The notes below the pieces were generated by a model. The model did not search any database. It was not told the DNA's origin and was given only the letters and a program-made list of their open reading frames with translations. The translations under genes and the position numbers were made by a program. Positions 33,833 to 42,808 of a stretch of DNA of 64,000 bases are shown in pieces (position 1 is the stretch's first letter; each line of letters starts with the position of its first letter). Source of the DNA: Flavobacteriaceae bacterium (GTDB lineage Bacteria; Bacteroidota; Bacteroidia; Flavobacteriales; Flavobacteriaceae); the NCBI GenBank assembly GCA_029248405.1, contig JAQWJJ010000002.1, positions 1-64,000 on the forward strand, in the 5' to 3' direction.

Positions 33833-34297
33833 TTAGTTTACTGTACCGAATAATTCGGTTAATTTTTGTGTACGGTAATTGAATATTTCTTCGAGTTTTG
33901 GCGTGACCAAAAATGGTGTCACCAGATTGCCTAGAGCCCCTAAAGGAGCCTTGTAATGAATGAGATCTTCCATATGAACTCCTTTGTCGATCGCCGTGAA
34001 AAAATGTTTGTGGTGCCATAATTTATAGGGCCCAAACCGTTGTTCATCAACGAAGTATTTTTGGTGTGCCACATGGGTGATCTCAGTGACCCACGATGTT
34101 TTAATGCCTAGAAGGGGCGATACCTTGTATTGGATGATTTGACCCGGAAACATCGCCTTGTCAGCACCAGACACGATGTCGAAGCCCATATAGTCAGGCG
34201 TGATGGTTTTGAGGTTTTTTGGATCTGAAAAGAACGCCCAAGCGTCGTCTAACGAGATGGGAAGGTCTTGCGTGCAATGGTAGGTAAATAATTTCAT
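33833..34297 (-). CDS. SRPBCC family protein upstream of SDR and photolyase
   Basis: 154 residues of the START/Bet v1-like helix-grip fold (SLDDAWAFFSDPKNLKTITPDYMGF, then PGQIIQYKVSPLLGI, then FVDEQRFGPYKLWHHKHFF). Homologues beside photolyase and SDR genes are common in Bacteroidota and are sometimes labelled cell-division inhibitor, without support visible here. It presumably binds a hydrophobic ligand. The ATG at 34297 is chosen; a -7 box lies at 34311-34318. First gene of the operon. Confidence 0.82.
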   Translation of the reverse strand: MKLFTYHCTQDLPISLDDAWAFFSDPKNLKTITPDYMGFDIVSGADKAMFPGQIIQYKVSPLLGIKTSWVTEITHVAHQKYFVDEQRFGPYKLWHHKHFFTAIDKGVHMEDLIHYKAPLGALGNLVTPFLVTPKLEEIFNYRTQKLTELFGTVN

Positions 34298-34310
34298 GAA
34301 TGCGTTTTGA

Positions 34311-34318
34311 CAAAGATA
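34311..34318 (-). promoter_or_regulatory. Candidate -7 element of the SRPBCC-SDR-photolyase operon
   Basis: Minus-strand TATCTTTG is an exact TAnnTTTG match and lies 13 nt before the start codon. The -33 region has only a weak ATG in place of TTG at a 20-nt distance. No gene is seen in the rest of 34319-34492. Confidence 0.42.
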
Positions 34319-34492
34319 TGATTTGTTTAAGATAATAACATAAAAGTTAAACATAATAATTTTTTCACTCCGATGAGCCTTTTTATTAGCGGTATTAGAG
34401 GATAAGTTAGAGCGATGCTACTTGATGATTTTTACGATTTTGTTAACGATTTAAATGGGGCTAAATAGTACCTTAGGCTAAAATTTATCAAA

Positions 34493-35341
34493 ATGAAAAA
34501 ACTACTCCTATTACTCGCTCTAAGCATTGGCGGGCTTCAATGGTCCAATGCACAAATTTTAACCCCTGCCGCGAGTCCCGAACAGACTATCCTGCAAAAG
34601 GTTGGACTCACGGATGTAACGGTCAACTATTCACGTCCTTCTATGCGTGGTCGGGCGATTTTTGGTGATTTGGTCGCTTTTGACGCCTTATGGCGCACTG
34701 GGGCAAACAAAAACACCACCATCACCTTTAGTGATGCAGTAGTGATTGGTGGTGGTGAACTGGCCGCCGGAACTTACGCGATTTATACCAAGCCCTCAGA
34801 AAAGACCTGGGAAGTATATTTTTACACCGATACAGAAAATTGGGGCAATCCAGCCAATTGGGAAACGGAAAAAGTAGCAGCACGTCTCAAAATCACACCA
34901 CAGCCGATCAACAATGCGGTCGAAACTTTCACAATTTCATTTGACCAATTGACCGACGACTCTGTCATGTTGAGTCTTTTCTGGGAACACACCTACGTTG
35001 CAGTGCCCATTACCTTTATGACCGATAAGCAAGTTATGGCGAGCATAGAGCAAACCTTTAGCGGTCCATCCGCAGCAGACTATTATAATGCTGCGGTTTA
35101 TTATCTCAATGCAGATAATGATATGGCCCTCGCTAAGGAATGGATCGATAAAGCGATAGAGATGCGGACGTCACCTGCTTTTTGGTACCACCGTCAGCAG
35201 GCCCTGATCTATGCTAAGGCAGGGGACAAAAAGGGAGCGCTTAAAGCAGCCAATTTGTCTCGCGATTTGGCCGCCGCCGCAGGTAACAAGGATTATGTCG
35301 CGATGAATGAGAAGTCTATTAAGGAATGGAGTGATCAATAA
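34493..35341 (+). CDS. DUF2911 secreted protein with TPR-like C-terminus
   Basis: 282 residues. Signal peptide MKKLLLLLALSIGGLQWSNAQ. The DUF2911 domain (about 25-185) shows VTVNYSRPSMRGRAIFG, LWRTGANKNTTITFS and AGTYAIYTKPSEKTWEVYFY. A helical part resembling tetratricopeptide repeats (about 195-282) follows. The family is abundant in Bacteroidota, periplasmic, and of unknown function. A near-consensus TACCTTAG at 34469-34476 may be the -7 box. A UUCG-loop terminator follows. Confidence 0.88.
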   Translation: MKKLLLLLALSIGGLQWSNAQILTPAASPEQTILQKVGLTDVTVNYSRPSMRGRAIFGDLVAFDALWRTGANKNTTITFSDAVVIGGGELAAGTYAIYTKPSEKTWEVYFYTDTENWGNPANWETEKVAARLKITPQPINNAVETFTISFDQLTDDSVMLSLFWEHTYVAVPITFMTDKQVMASIEQTFSGPSAADYYNAAVYYLNADNDMALAKEWIDKAIEMRTSPAFWYHRQQALIYAKAGDKKGALKAANLSRDLAAAAGNKDYVAMNEKSIKEWSDQ

Positions 35342-35367
35342 GTCCCGCATCACTGTGTCATATTAAG

Positions 35368-35389
35368 AACGCGCTTCGGCGCGTTTTTT
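35368..35389 (+). terminator. Terminator after the DUF2911 gene, overlapping the AraC stop codon
   Basis: AACGCGC (35368-35374) pairs with GCGCGTT (35379-35385) around a TTCG tetraloop, then a T-run to 35389. The stop codon of the convergent AraC gene (35388-35390) lies in the T-run. Confidence 0.85.
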
Positions 35390-36266
35390 ATTGGGCATGA
35401 ACAACTTTTTGTATTTCGTTTCGGTATTGTGAAGGGCTCTTGCCTGTCGCCAATTTGAAGGTTTTGTTGAAATGTGAAAAATTATTGAATCCAGTCGAAA
35501 AACATACGTCGGTGATGCTGAGTTGGCCTTCGGTGAGGAGTTTGCGTGCATGAATCAATCGATACTCATTCACAAATTGAATAAAAGTCTTTCCTGTTTT
35601 TTGCTTGAAATAACGACTAAAGGCTTGAGGGGTCATGCTCACTTTGTCTGATACTTCATTCAGGCTTATAGAACGGGTAAACGATGCCCCAACGAAGCTA
35701 TATATGACATCCAATCGCTGGGTGTCTTGAGGTTTGGACTCCAAAATGATTTGTTCTGCATTAAGCACCTCAAAATCTTTGGTTGTGGCCAATTCTTGTA
35801 AAATGTTCAAAAAGCCAAGCATACGGTCAAAAGCGCTGAGGTGAATCAGGGCCTCTATTTTTGGACCAATTGCATCTTTTATCGCTGGCCCGAAGGCCAG
35901 ACCTTGTTTGCTGCGCACCAGTAATTGCCTTATTTGCGCCATTTCTGGTGCATTGAATAGTTCAGGCCCCAGAAAATCTTCTCGGGCTTGAATGACAATT
36001 TCACTCTTATTCTGCGTGAGGTGATCAGTAAAACCAAAATGAGGAAGTTGGGCACCAATAAACAAAAGATCGCCATCTGCGTAATAAGACATATGATTTC
36101 CAATGTGGCGTTTACCACTACCTCCGTTGATGTAAACGATTTCCATTTCTGGGTGGTAATGCCAAGAAGCCGGATGGATGGCATTGAATTCTTTTAAATT
36201 ATCCACGGCTATCGAACTGCCAAAGGACGGTGCTATGGACTCTAATAAGGGCTTTTTCTTGATCAT
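35388..36266 (-). CDS. AraC-family transcriptional regulator with cupin sensor
   Basis: 292 residues. The N-terminal cupin (about 15-130) includes WHYHPEMEIVYINGGSGKRHIG and GDLLFIGAQLPHFGF, a likely small-molecule sensor. The C-terminal AraC domain (about 190-290) has two helix-turn-helix motifs, ISLNEVSDKVSMTPQAFSRYFK and SITDVCFSTGFNNFSHFNKTFK, then KSPSQYR. No obvious target operon is adjacent. A TAACTTTG -7 box lies at 36274-36281, only 7 nt from the ATG, so its mRNA may have almost no leader. Confidence 0.93.
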   Translation of the reverse strand: MIKKKPLLESIAPSFGSSIAVDNLKEFNAIHPASWHYHPEMEIVYINGGSGKRHIGNHMSYYADGDLLFIGAQLPHFGFTDHLTQNKSEIVIQAREDFLGPELFNAPEMAQIRQLLVRSKQGLAFGPAIKDAIGPKIEALIHLSAFDRMLGFLNILQELATTKDFEVLNAEQIILESKPQDTQRLDVIYSFVGASFTRSISLNEVSDKVSMTPQAFSRYFKQKTGKTFIQFVNEYRLIHARKLLTEGQLSITDVCFSTGFNNFSHFNKTFKLATGKSPSQYRNEIQKVVHAQ

Positions 36267-36273
36267 GGTAGCA

Positions 36274-36281
36274 CAAAGTTA
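36274..36281 (-). promoter_or_regulatory. Candidate -7 element of the AraC-type gene
   Basis: Minus-strand TAACTTTG, exact TAnnTTTG, ends 7 nt before the start codon. No TTG at 18-20 nt was found. Confidence 0.4.
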
Positions 36282-36460
36282 TCAGAGGATTCTAAACACG
36301 CATGCGCCAAATTTAGCCAAAACATGTGTTATTTTAACACAATAGGCATATTGATTTATCAATGAAGTTAATATAGCACATACAATGGCAAAATATACAG
36401 GAGCATGGTGTGGCCAAGTGCTGCATCTTTGTACTGTATTTAACCTATAAATCTTACGCT

Positions 36461-36790
36461 ATGAAAAAAGTTAATTTATTATGTTTAGGCCTTGTCGCAT
36501 TAGTTCAATCAACTTCCTTTGCTCACAATGCACGCAATCCACTAGAAGATTTGATCAGTGTCTCTGAGAACGCAGATATGGTGAGGGTTTCTGTTTTGAA
36601 TCAAAATATGGAATCATACGCATTGACCATCTATCGAATTGATGGTACCATCGTCTATAAAGGCCGATTGGGTAAAGACATGAGTTTAGGCAAAACGTTT
36701 GATTTCAGCAATGCTGTAGAAGGAACTTACAACTTCAAATTCGTTTCTGACAATGGAAATAAAGTTGTAAAAAGCATTAAAATCGGTTAG
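36461..36790 (+). CDS. Small secreted protein resembling a lone sorting-domain beta sandwich
   Basis: 109 residues. Signal peptide [21 protein letters not shown]. The mature part ([17 protein letters not shown], then [22 protein letters not shown]) resembles the beta-sandwich of type IX secretion C-terminal tails, but here it is the whole protein. Possibly periplasmic; function unknown. The frame is open from 36410 but the ATG at 36461 starts the signal peptide. Followed by its own terminator. Confidence 0.78.
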   Translation: MKKVNLLCLGLVALVQSTSFAHNARNPLEDLISVSENADMVRVSVLNQNMESYALTIYRIDGTIVYKGRLGKDMSLGKTFDFSNAVEGTYNFKFVSDNGNKVVKSIKIG

Positions 36791-36819
36791 TTGATTTTAA
36801 TAATTGGTCGTTAGTTGGA

Positions 36820-36847
36820 GGGAGTCGTGATGCGGCTCCCTTTTTTT
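36820..36847 (+). terminator. Terminator of the small secreted protein gene
   Basis: GGGAGTC (36820-36826) pairs with GGCTCCC (36834-36840), one G-U pair, loop of 7 nt, then seven T (36841-36847). Confidence 0.85.
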
Positions 36848-36862
36848 ATGGCCCCACAACTA

Positions 36863-36893
36863 TTGTATATCCCAAAGCCAAAACTTACCTTTG
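36863..36893 (+). promoter_or_regulatory. Promoter of the cyclophilin-FKBP fusion gene
   Basis: TTG (36863-36865), a 20-nt spacer and TACCTTTG (36886-36893), full consensus. Start near 36897, about 16 nt before the ATG at 36913. Confidence 0.7.
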
Positions 36894-36912
36894 CCTTCTC
36901 AAAAAAAATAAT

Positions 36913-37845
36913 ATGACGGAAGGAATTTATGCGCATTTTAATACTTCAAAGGGCGCAATAACTGTAAAACTAACTTACGACAAAACACCAGGTACGGTCG
37001 GAAATTTTGTAGCGCTTGCAGAAGGGCAACTTGAAAACAGCGCGCGAAAGCCGGGACAACCTTATTATGATGGATTGAGTTTTCATCGGGTGATTGCCGA
37101 TTTCATGATACAAGGGGGAGATCCTCAAGGGACTGGTTCCGGTGGACCAGGCTACCAATTTGAAGATGAGTTTCATCCTGATTTAAGTCACGACGCCCCT
37201 GGAGTGCTTTCTATGGCCAATGCAGGACCAGGCAGTAATGGCAGTCAGTTTTTCATCACCCATGTGGCCACCCCTTGGTTGGATCAAAAGCATACTGTAT
37301 TTGGTCATGTGACTGAAGGAATAGAGGTGGTCAATGCCATTGAGCAGGGGGACATTATGGAAAATATTACAATCGGACGTATCGGTCAAGAAGCTGAGCA
37401 GTGGAATGCTGTTGAGGCTTTCCGTGCTTTCAATGGTGCAAAGGCCGAGCGTGAGGCGGCTGCCAAAATAGCTCAAGAAGAGTTGTTGACAGAACTGTCT
37501 TCGGGATTTTTGCAAACAGAAAGTGGATTGCGTTATCAAATCATCCAAGCGGGTTCGGGTAAGACACCAGAATCAGGTCAAACCGTATCGGTGCACTATA
37601 AGGGGATGTTTGCCGATGGTAAAGAGTTTGATAATTCGTACAAACGCGGCAACCCCATTTCTTTTCCCGTAGGTATGGGCAATGTCATCCCAGGATGGGA
37701 TGAAGGGATACAACTTCTCAAAGTAGGGGATAAGGCACGTTTTGTGATCCCCTCTGATTTGGGTTATGGAAGTCGAGGTGCTGGTGGTGTCATTCCGCCA
37801 AACGCTACTTTGGTCTTTGATGTGGAGCTGGTCTCAATTGGCTAA
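36913..37845 (+). CDS. Dual-family immunophilin: cyclophilin fused to FKBP
   Basis: 310 residues with two unrelated peptidyl-prolyl isomerase domains. Residues about 1-160 are a cyclophilin (LSFHRVI with catalytic Arg, [24 protein letters not shown], and Trp122 of the cyclosporin pocket). A charged helical linker covers about 160-212. Residues about 215-310 are an FKBP ([47 protein letters not shown]). No signal peptide, so cytoplasmic. Cyclophilin-FKBP fusions are known in a few flavobacteria and protists. It accelerates proline isomerisation during folding; the reason for the fusion is unclear. Confidence 0.94.
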   Translation: MTEGIYAHFNTSKGAITVKLTYDKTPGTVGNFVALAEGQLENSARKPGQPYYDGLSFHRVIADFMIQGGDPQGTGSGGPGYQFEDEFHPDLSHDAPGVLSMANAGPGSNGSQFFITHVATPWLDQKHTVFGHVTEGIEVVNAIEQGDIMENITIGRIGQEAEQWNAVEAFRAFNGAKAEREAAAKIAQEELLTELSSGFLQTESGLRYQIIQAGSGKTPESGQTVSVHYKGMFADGKEFDNSYKRGNPISFPVGMGNVIPGWDEGIQLLKVGDKARFVIPSDLGYGSRGAGGVIPPNATLVFDVELVSIG

Positions 37846-37866
37846 AGTCAAAAAATTTTATTGCCC

Positions 37867-37899
37867 AAAAGGCCGTCTCGTGAGACGGCCTTTTGTTTT
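37867..37899. terminator. Bidirectional terminator between convergent genes
   Basis: A 13-bp perfect stem, 37867-37879 with 37882-37894 (GGCCGTCTC core), has A-runs and T-runs on both sides and so serves the isomerase gene (+) and the M14 peptidase gene (-). Confidence 0.88.
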
Positions 37900-37909
37900 A
37901 TAAGGCATT

Positions 37910-40417
37910 TTACATTTGGTCGCCAAAAAATACCGCATTCATCAATAGCTTATTCGTGCCATACCAAAAGCCTCTAAAATTGGTGTTATCCGTGAAGTAA
38001 GTGACCCGACCTCTTGAGAGGCTTCGGGTCTTAAAGGCGGACGAATTCTTGAGCATGTCTAGGTTGTCGTTTGAGATGTATCCTGAGAGTAGAGGATGTT
38101 CCGAATATTGGATGGGGTCATCAAAACGCTTCTCTCCAGGATTGACAAAAATTGTCGTGTTGCGAAACAAGGCCAGACTGGGTTGGTCATAGCCAAAGCT
38201 TATGGGATGGGATCGATCAAGATGCGCCTCAAATATCGCACCACCAATCACTTGAGCGCCTCTGAATAGTTGCCGATTTTCGAAGTTACTGTCACGATCC
38301 GTCAGGGGCTTTTCTTTAAATGACATGGGCAATAATTCCTCTTTGTTGAGCCATTGTGCCGCAGCGCGGTAGGCAATTAAATGACCGCCCTGGTTGACCC
38401 ATTCTTTAATTCTTAAATTGGCATTAGCATCAAGGCCGCCATAGAGCGCAGGCACAATAATTGTCGTGTAGCGACTCAAATCTTTTCGTCTGAGTTGGTC
38501 GGTGTCTAATTTGGTCACAGGGATGTCGTATCGTGTATCGAGCAAATGCCATATTTCTCCTGCGTCGTAGGCATTGACACCATTACCAACCAAAAGCGCG
38601 ATCGACTTGGGCCGTATGGTTTCAAACATTTTACTGCCTAGATCTATGCCGCCGGTCAGTCCTGTTGTGATGGGAGTAATGGCTAAGCGACCATTGTTCA
38701 TCGTCTGCAGGAAATCGGCTATTTCTTCAGACGAAAGGACTTGATTATGCCCCGGAATCATTAGAGTACCATAATCAAAATTTTGTCCCGCACTTTCAAA
38801 GGGTTTCATAGCGACTTTTACTCTGATGCCTTTTTTGTGCAATGCGGCAAGCGCCTTTGGGGCATCATAATCTGTCCAACGCACAGCATAGGCATAGGCC
38901 GAATGGATTGTTGGGCCGGGTTTTAATATTGATTCTTGAATCAATTTACCCACGAGATTTGCGCTTACAGTGCCATAATTTAAGTCAAAAGCCAAAGGAA
39001 GTGTCCATGCGCTGATGTCATAAAAAAGACTGTCTTGAAAGGTTGTTCTTTTTTCGAATATGGCCTCTATTAATGTGGCTTGCTTTTGATGCTTTGGTAT
39101 CACAAAAGCATTGCCGGGCTCAAATTGATGACCAGAGGATGCGACTGCACTTTTTAAGTCAAATACATTAATTTTTTGACGTTGTAAAAGATCTATAAAG
39201 TGTTGGACTTTGCCAGGGTCATGCTCATCACTAAAAACATAAGCTTGACCACCTTTGCCTGCTTTGTCTCTCAGGTCTTTGTAAAACGAGCGTTGGTAAG
39301 ACAAGAGCGTTGTGCGCATGGCCTTTGCCGCTTCTAGTGTTGATAGTGCCGCCGTAAGCTGATTCCGCACGGTAAAGGGAAATGTCAAAATGCCATTATC
39401 GCTTTCTTGCGCATGACCTCGCGATGAGGCCTGCTCAAACAGAATCCCGACGGCACCATGAATATCAGGAAAAGTCGATCCTTTGCCGTAATAAAAGTCG
39501 TCATAATCTTCTTGGGTATAATAAAGACTTCCCAGTCCATCCAGCGCTTTGGCATGAAATTGACCAATAGCCGCGGTCAATTCTTGGTTTTTTTTTGGAG
39601 TCAGTGGATGGGTTCTTGAGGGAATCCCCGGTTGGAAAAAAAATGTGGCATTGGTCCCCATTTCATGGTGATCTGTAAGAATGTTGGGATACCATTGGTG
39701 AAATGTTTTCAATCGCGCTTGACTCTCTGGGAGCTGTCCGGGCATCCAATCGCGATTCAGGTCGAACCAATAGTGATTCGTGCGGCCACCCGGCCAAACT
39801 TCACTGTATTCGCGGTCATTGGGGTCTGGAGTGACATTTTGTGCCTTGTGCATATTGGCCCAAGTGGCAAATCGCTGAAGTCCATCTGGGTTAAACGAAG
39901 GATCCAAAAGAATAATGGTTTTACTCAGTAGTGCGTCTATTTCTGGGCCCTGAGCGGCTGCTAAATGGTAGGCTAGTAGCAAGGCTGCATTAGCGCCACT
40001 GGGTTCATTCCCATGAATTGAAAAGCCCTGATTCACGACAATAGGCATGTCGTTTAAGTCAAAATCGAGACCTTTTGCCTCTGTCAGTGCTGCATGGTCT
40101 TGGCGAATTTGATCGATCTGCCTGTGGTTTTCTGGCGATGTAATGGTCAGTAAAACTAATGGCCGCCCTTCGAATGTCGTGCCCCTTTGTTCGAGGCTCA
40201 ATCGGTCACTCGAAGCTGCCAATGCGGTCATATAACCCACCAGTTTGTCATGTGTGATGTGCCATTGTCCGACTTGATGACCAACGATGTCCTCTGGCGT
40301 TGGAATATTTGGATCATAGGTTTTGTGCTGTGGAAGGTAATAAGCCAAATCAAGGTCTTGTGCTTTCAGGTAAGGAGAAAACATACTCAAGCATAATAGG
40401 AAAAACAATATTCTCAT
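37910..40417 (-). CDS. Secreted M14 family zinc carboxypeptidase with C-terminal amidotransferase-like domain
   Basis: 835 residues. Signal peptide MRILFFLLCLSMFSPYLKA. The M14 catalytic domain (about 45-370) has zinc ligands in IHGNEPSGANAA (HxxE), the third His in TDHHEMG, LLDPSFNPDG, and a general-base Glu probably in VGILFEQASS. The C-terminal part (about 520-835) resembles a class I glutamine amidotransferase-like flavodoxin fold (ALLVGNGVNAYDAGEIWHLLD, then GGHLIAYRAAA), probably non-catalytic. Probably periplasmic or outer-membrane peptide degradation. Its promoter seems to overlap the upstream DUF3276 terminator. Confidence 0.9.
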   Translation of the reverse strand: MRILFFLLCLSMFSPYLKAQDLDLAYYLPQHKTYDPNIPTPEDIVGHQVGQWHITHDKLVGYMTALAASSDRLSLEQRGTTFEGRPLVLLTITSPENHRQIDQIRQDHAALTEAKGLDFDLNDMPIVVNQGFSIHGNEPSGANAALLLAYHLAAAQGPEIDALLSKTIILLDPSFNPDGLQRFATWANMHKAQNVTPDPNDREYSEVWPGGRTNHYWFDLNRDWMPGQLPESQARLKTFHQWYPNILTDHHEMGTNATFFFQPGIPSRTHPLTPKKNQELTAAIGQFHAKALDGLGSLYYTQEDYDDFYYGKGSTFPDIHGAVGILFEQASSRGHAQESDNGILTFPFTVRNQLTAALSTLEAAKAMRTTLLSYQRSFYKDLRDKAGKGGQAYVFSDEHDPGKVQHFIDLLQRQKINVFDLKSAVASSGHQFEPGNAFVIPKHQKQATLIEAIFEKRTTFQDSLFYDISAWTLPLAFDLNYGTVSANLVGKLIQESILKPGPTIHSAYAYAVRWTDYDAPKALAALHKKGIRVKVAMKPFESAGQNFDYGTLMIPGHNQVLSSEEIADFLQTMNNGRLAITPITTGLTGGIDLGSKMFETIRPKSIALLVGNGVNAYDAGEIWHLLDTRYDIPVTKLDTDQLRRKDLSRYTTIIVPALYGGLDANANLRIKEWVNQGGHLIAYRAAAQWLNKEELLPMSFKEKPLTDRDSNFENRQLFRGAQVIGGAIFEAHLDRSHPISFGYDQPSLALFRNTTIFVNPGEKRFDDPIQYSEHPLLSGYISNDNLDMLKNSSAFKTRSLSRGRVTYFTDNTNFRGFWYGTNKLLMNAVFFGDQM

Positions 40418-40443
40418 AATAACGGTTTCAAGAAATTTACGTT

Positions 40444-40472
40444 TAAAGATAAAATAAAAAAGGCCGTTTCAA
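40444..40472 (-). promoter_or_regulatory. M14 gene promoter embedded in the DUF3276 terminator
   Basis: Minus strand: TTG (40472-40470) spans the loop and stem edge of the terminator, the 18-nt spacer is the 3' arm plus U-tract, and TATCTTTA (40451-40444) is a seven-of-eight -7 match. Start near 40440, about 23 nt before the ATG. Same design as at yqgE. Confidence 0.48.
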
Positions 40473-40484
40473 AGGAAACGGCCT
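40456..40484 (-). terminator. Terminator of the DUF3276 gene
   Basis: AGGCCGTTTC (40461-40470) pairs perfectly with GAAACGGCCT (40475-40484), loop of 4 nt; the minus strand continues with five further T (complement of 40456-40460). It lies 26 nt past the DUF3276 stop. Confidence 0.88.
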
Positions 40485-40509
40485 CAATGGCATATGGGCT
40501 CCAGTGGAT

Positions 40510-40887
40510 TTAAATATCTTCGAAGCGGACATCAGTAAAACTTGATGTTGATTGGTGCTCTGAATCACCAGAAGATTGTGCGGACTCGGCGGAATAGTCG
40601 GACTGGTGCCGGTCACTGATAACTTCCTCTCCTTTGGTCTCTAAGACATACTTAATCATGTCTTCTAAATTATCTTTAAAATCAGCGAAATCTTCTTTGT
40701 ATAGGTATATCTTGTGCTTTTTGAAGTGAAAGGAACCATCATCATTAGTAAACTTCTTACTCTCAGTAATGGTCAAGTAATAATCTCCTGCTTTGGTTTC
40801 GCGAACATCGAAAAAATAAGTTCGTCGCCCTGCACGCATGACTTTTGAATAAATCTCTTCTTTGTCTGAGGTATAATGTTGACTCAT
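40510..40887 (-). CDS. DUF3276 (Pur-alpha-like nucleic-acid-binding) protein
   Basis: 125 residues. The N-terminal 75 residues form a PUR-type repeat (EEIYSKVMRAGRRTYFFDVRETKAGDYYLTITESKK, then HKIYLYKEDF). The C-terminus is Ser/Asp/Glu-rich and probably disordered. Related to the bacterial Pur-alpha family, which binds single-stranded DNA or RNA; a Borrelia member acts as a regulator. Its targets here are unknown. It has its own promoter and terminator. Confidence 0.9.
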   Translation of the reverse strand: MSQHYTSDKEEIYSKVMRAGRRTYFFDVRETKAGDYYLTITESKKFTNDDGSFHFKKHKIYLYKEDFADFKDNLEDMIKYVLETKGEEVISDRHQSDYSAESAQSSGDSEHQSTSSFTDVRFEDI

Positions 40888-40916
40888 ATTGGTTTTTGTT
40901 TGGTGGTCGTTTGGGC

Positions 40917-40947
40917 CAAAAATCTAAAAAAAAACCAAATCAGCAAA
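40917..40947 (-). promoter_or_regulatory. Candidate promoter of the DUF3276 gene
   Basis: Minus strand: TTTG (40947-40944), a 19-nt spacer and GATTTTTG (40924-40917), seven of eight positions of the -7 consensus. It lies in the 67-nt gap after the ABC exporter gene. Leader about 26 nt. Confidence 0.5.
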
Positions 40948-40954
40948 GCAATCT

Positions 40955-42706
40955 TTACAATTCTTTTTCTACAAGTTGTTTTTCGTATAACTCTTTGTAA
41001 TACCCATGTGCTTTGAGCAATTCATCATGAGATCCTTCCTGTATCACGGCACCGTGATCCAACACCAAAATGCGATCAGCATTTTTGACCGTAGAGACCC
41101 GATGACTCACGATTATGGTCGTTTTGTTTTGACTGTATTCTAGTAAATGATGCAAAATAGCTTCTTCTGTCTCAGTATCGACGGCACTCAAGCAATCATC
41201 GAGAAGTAAAATTTGTGCGTCTTTGATGAGTGCCCGAGCTATGGATACCCGTTGTTTCTGTCCACCACTTAGCGTGATGCCGCGTTCTCCCAAAACTGTA
41301 TGGTAGCCATCTTTGAAGTTGATGATGTTTTCGTGCACAACGGAACGCTTGGCAGCACTTTCAATTTCTTCTTGTGTGGCATCTGCTTTGCCAAATTTGA
41401 TATTGTCTAATATGGATTCGCTAAAAAGAAATGCATCCTGAGGCACATAACCGATGGCGTTTCTCAGGTCATTGAGATTGATGCTTTTGGCGGCTAGACC
41501 ATCCATAGTATAGGTGCCAGAGTCGACATCGTAGAGCCTCGCAATTAATTCCAATAATGTTGATTTCCCGGAACCTGTATGACCAATAATGGCCAGGGTT
41601 TCGCCAGGGGCAACCTTAAAGGAAACTTCATTAAGGGCTTTTATCTTGGTATCTGGATAGGTAAAACTCACCTTATCGAACACTATGTGGCCCGAGATCT
41701 GATGATTTTCTTCTGTGTGGTTGATAATTTGAGGCTCTTGTTTGAGGAATTCATTGATGCGGCCTTGGGATGCTTCGGCTTGCTGTACCATGGAGGAAAC
41801 CCATCCGACTATCGCTACAGGCCATGTCAACATATTGACATAAATCAAAAATTCGACAATAGTGCCAAAATCAATTGTTCCATCGATATACTGGTTGCCA
41901 CCAACATATATCACTAATATATTGCTCAAACCGATCAGCAAGATCATCAATGGAAAAAATAACGCTTGTACCTTTGTCAGGTCAATGTTCTTGTCTTTGC
42001 TGTGATTAGCAAGGGTGATGAATTCTTCTTGACTTCGGGATTCAAGGCCATAGGCCTTGATGACACTGATGCCACTAAAACGCTCTTGAGTAAAGGTGGT
42101 GAGTTGTGACAAATATTTCTGAACAATACTGCTGCGCTTGTGTATTTCAATACTCAATTTGTAGATGCCTATGGATAAGAATGGGAGCGGCCCAACGGCA
42201 TAAAGCGTGAGCATAGGCGCAGTGTAAAGCATATAGCTTATGGCCACCACAAATAGGGTGACAGTTGTGGTGCTGTACATCAGCGCAGGACCAGCATACA
42301 TACGGATTTTGGAGACATCCTCACTGATTCTATTCATCAAATCCCCAGTACGATTGGATTTGTAAAAATTAAGGGATAGCCGCTCATAATGTCGGAACAC
42401 CTCATTTTTTAAGTCATATTCGATATAGCGCGATACCACGATAATTGTTTGCCGCATCAAAAACGTGAAAAATCCTGAAAGTAATGCCGCGCCAATAATC
42501 AATCCAATATCTAATGCTAGGGCACTGGTGAGCACCTCATAAGTGCTTTCCCCATTGATATAACTTTTGATGCTGTCTACAGCATCTCCAATTTTGGCCG
42601 GAACGACAATGCGGAATACGGTCGCGATGGCAGTGATCAGCAAACCAATAATGAGGCGGCCACTGTAGGTGACAAAATATTTATTGATGTAGGCCAGTTC
42701 TTTCAT
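40955..42706 (-). CDS. ABC exporter, fused permease and ATPase
   Basis: 583 residues, a half-transporter that should work as a dimer. Six transmembrane helices cover about 15-310. The nucleotide-binding domain has Walker A GHTGSGKS (375-382), Q-loop VPQDAFLF, signature LSGGQ (479-483), Walker B ILLLDD (499-504) and H-loop VSHR. MsbA/multidrug type; substrate cannot be inferred. It diverges from the dehydrogenase gene with 102 nt between starts. Confidence 0.94.
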   Translation of the reverse strand: MKELAYINKYFVTYSGRLIIGLLITAIATVFRIVVPAKIGDAVDSIKSYINGESTYEVLTSALALDIGLIIGAALLSGFFTFLMRQTIIVVSRYIEYDLKNEVFRHYERLSLNFYKSNRTGDLMNRISEDVSKIRMYAGPALMYSTTTVTLFVVAISYMLYTAPMLTLYAVGPLPFLSIGIYKLSIEIHKRSSIVQKYLSQLTTFTQERFSGISVIKAYGLESRSQEEFITLANHSKDKNIDLTKVQALFFPLMILLIGLSNILVIYVGGNQYIDGTIDFGTIVEFLIYVNMLTWPVAIVGWVSSMVQQAEASQGRINEFLKQEPQIINHTEENHQISGHIVFDKVSFTYPDTKIKALNEVSFKVAPGETLAIIGHTGSGKSTLLELIARLYDVDSGTYTMDGLAAKSINLNDLRNAIGYVPQDAFLFSESILDNIKFGKADATQEEIESAAKRSVVHENIINFKDGYHTVLGERGITLSGGQKQRVSIARALIKDAQILLLDDCLSAVDTETEEAILHHLLEYSQNKTTIIVSHRVSTVKNADRILVLDHGAVIQEGSHDELLKAHGYYKELYEKQLVEKEL

Positions 42707-42750
42707 GTTGCGTCGACCGCTTGTGTTATTGTTATTTTTGAGTCATTTTC

Positions 42751-42782
42751 TTTGTAGAATCTGCAGTACTTAGGTATTTTTG
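42751..42782 (+). promoter_or_regulatory. Promoter of the leucine-type dehydrogenase gene
   Basis: TTTG (42751-42754), a 20-nt spacer and TATTTTTG (42775-42782), full consensus. Start near 42786, about 23 nt before the ATG. Confidence 0.7.
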
Positions 42783-42808
42783 CACTGCGTTTTTAAGACC
42801 TCCACAAT

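Noticed and set aside
35368-35389. UUCG hairpin as terminator for the AraC-type gene
   Set aside because: On the minus strand the hairpin is not followed by a proper U-tract, so it is assigned to the DUF2911 gene only.
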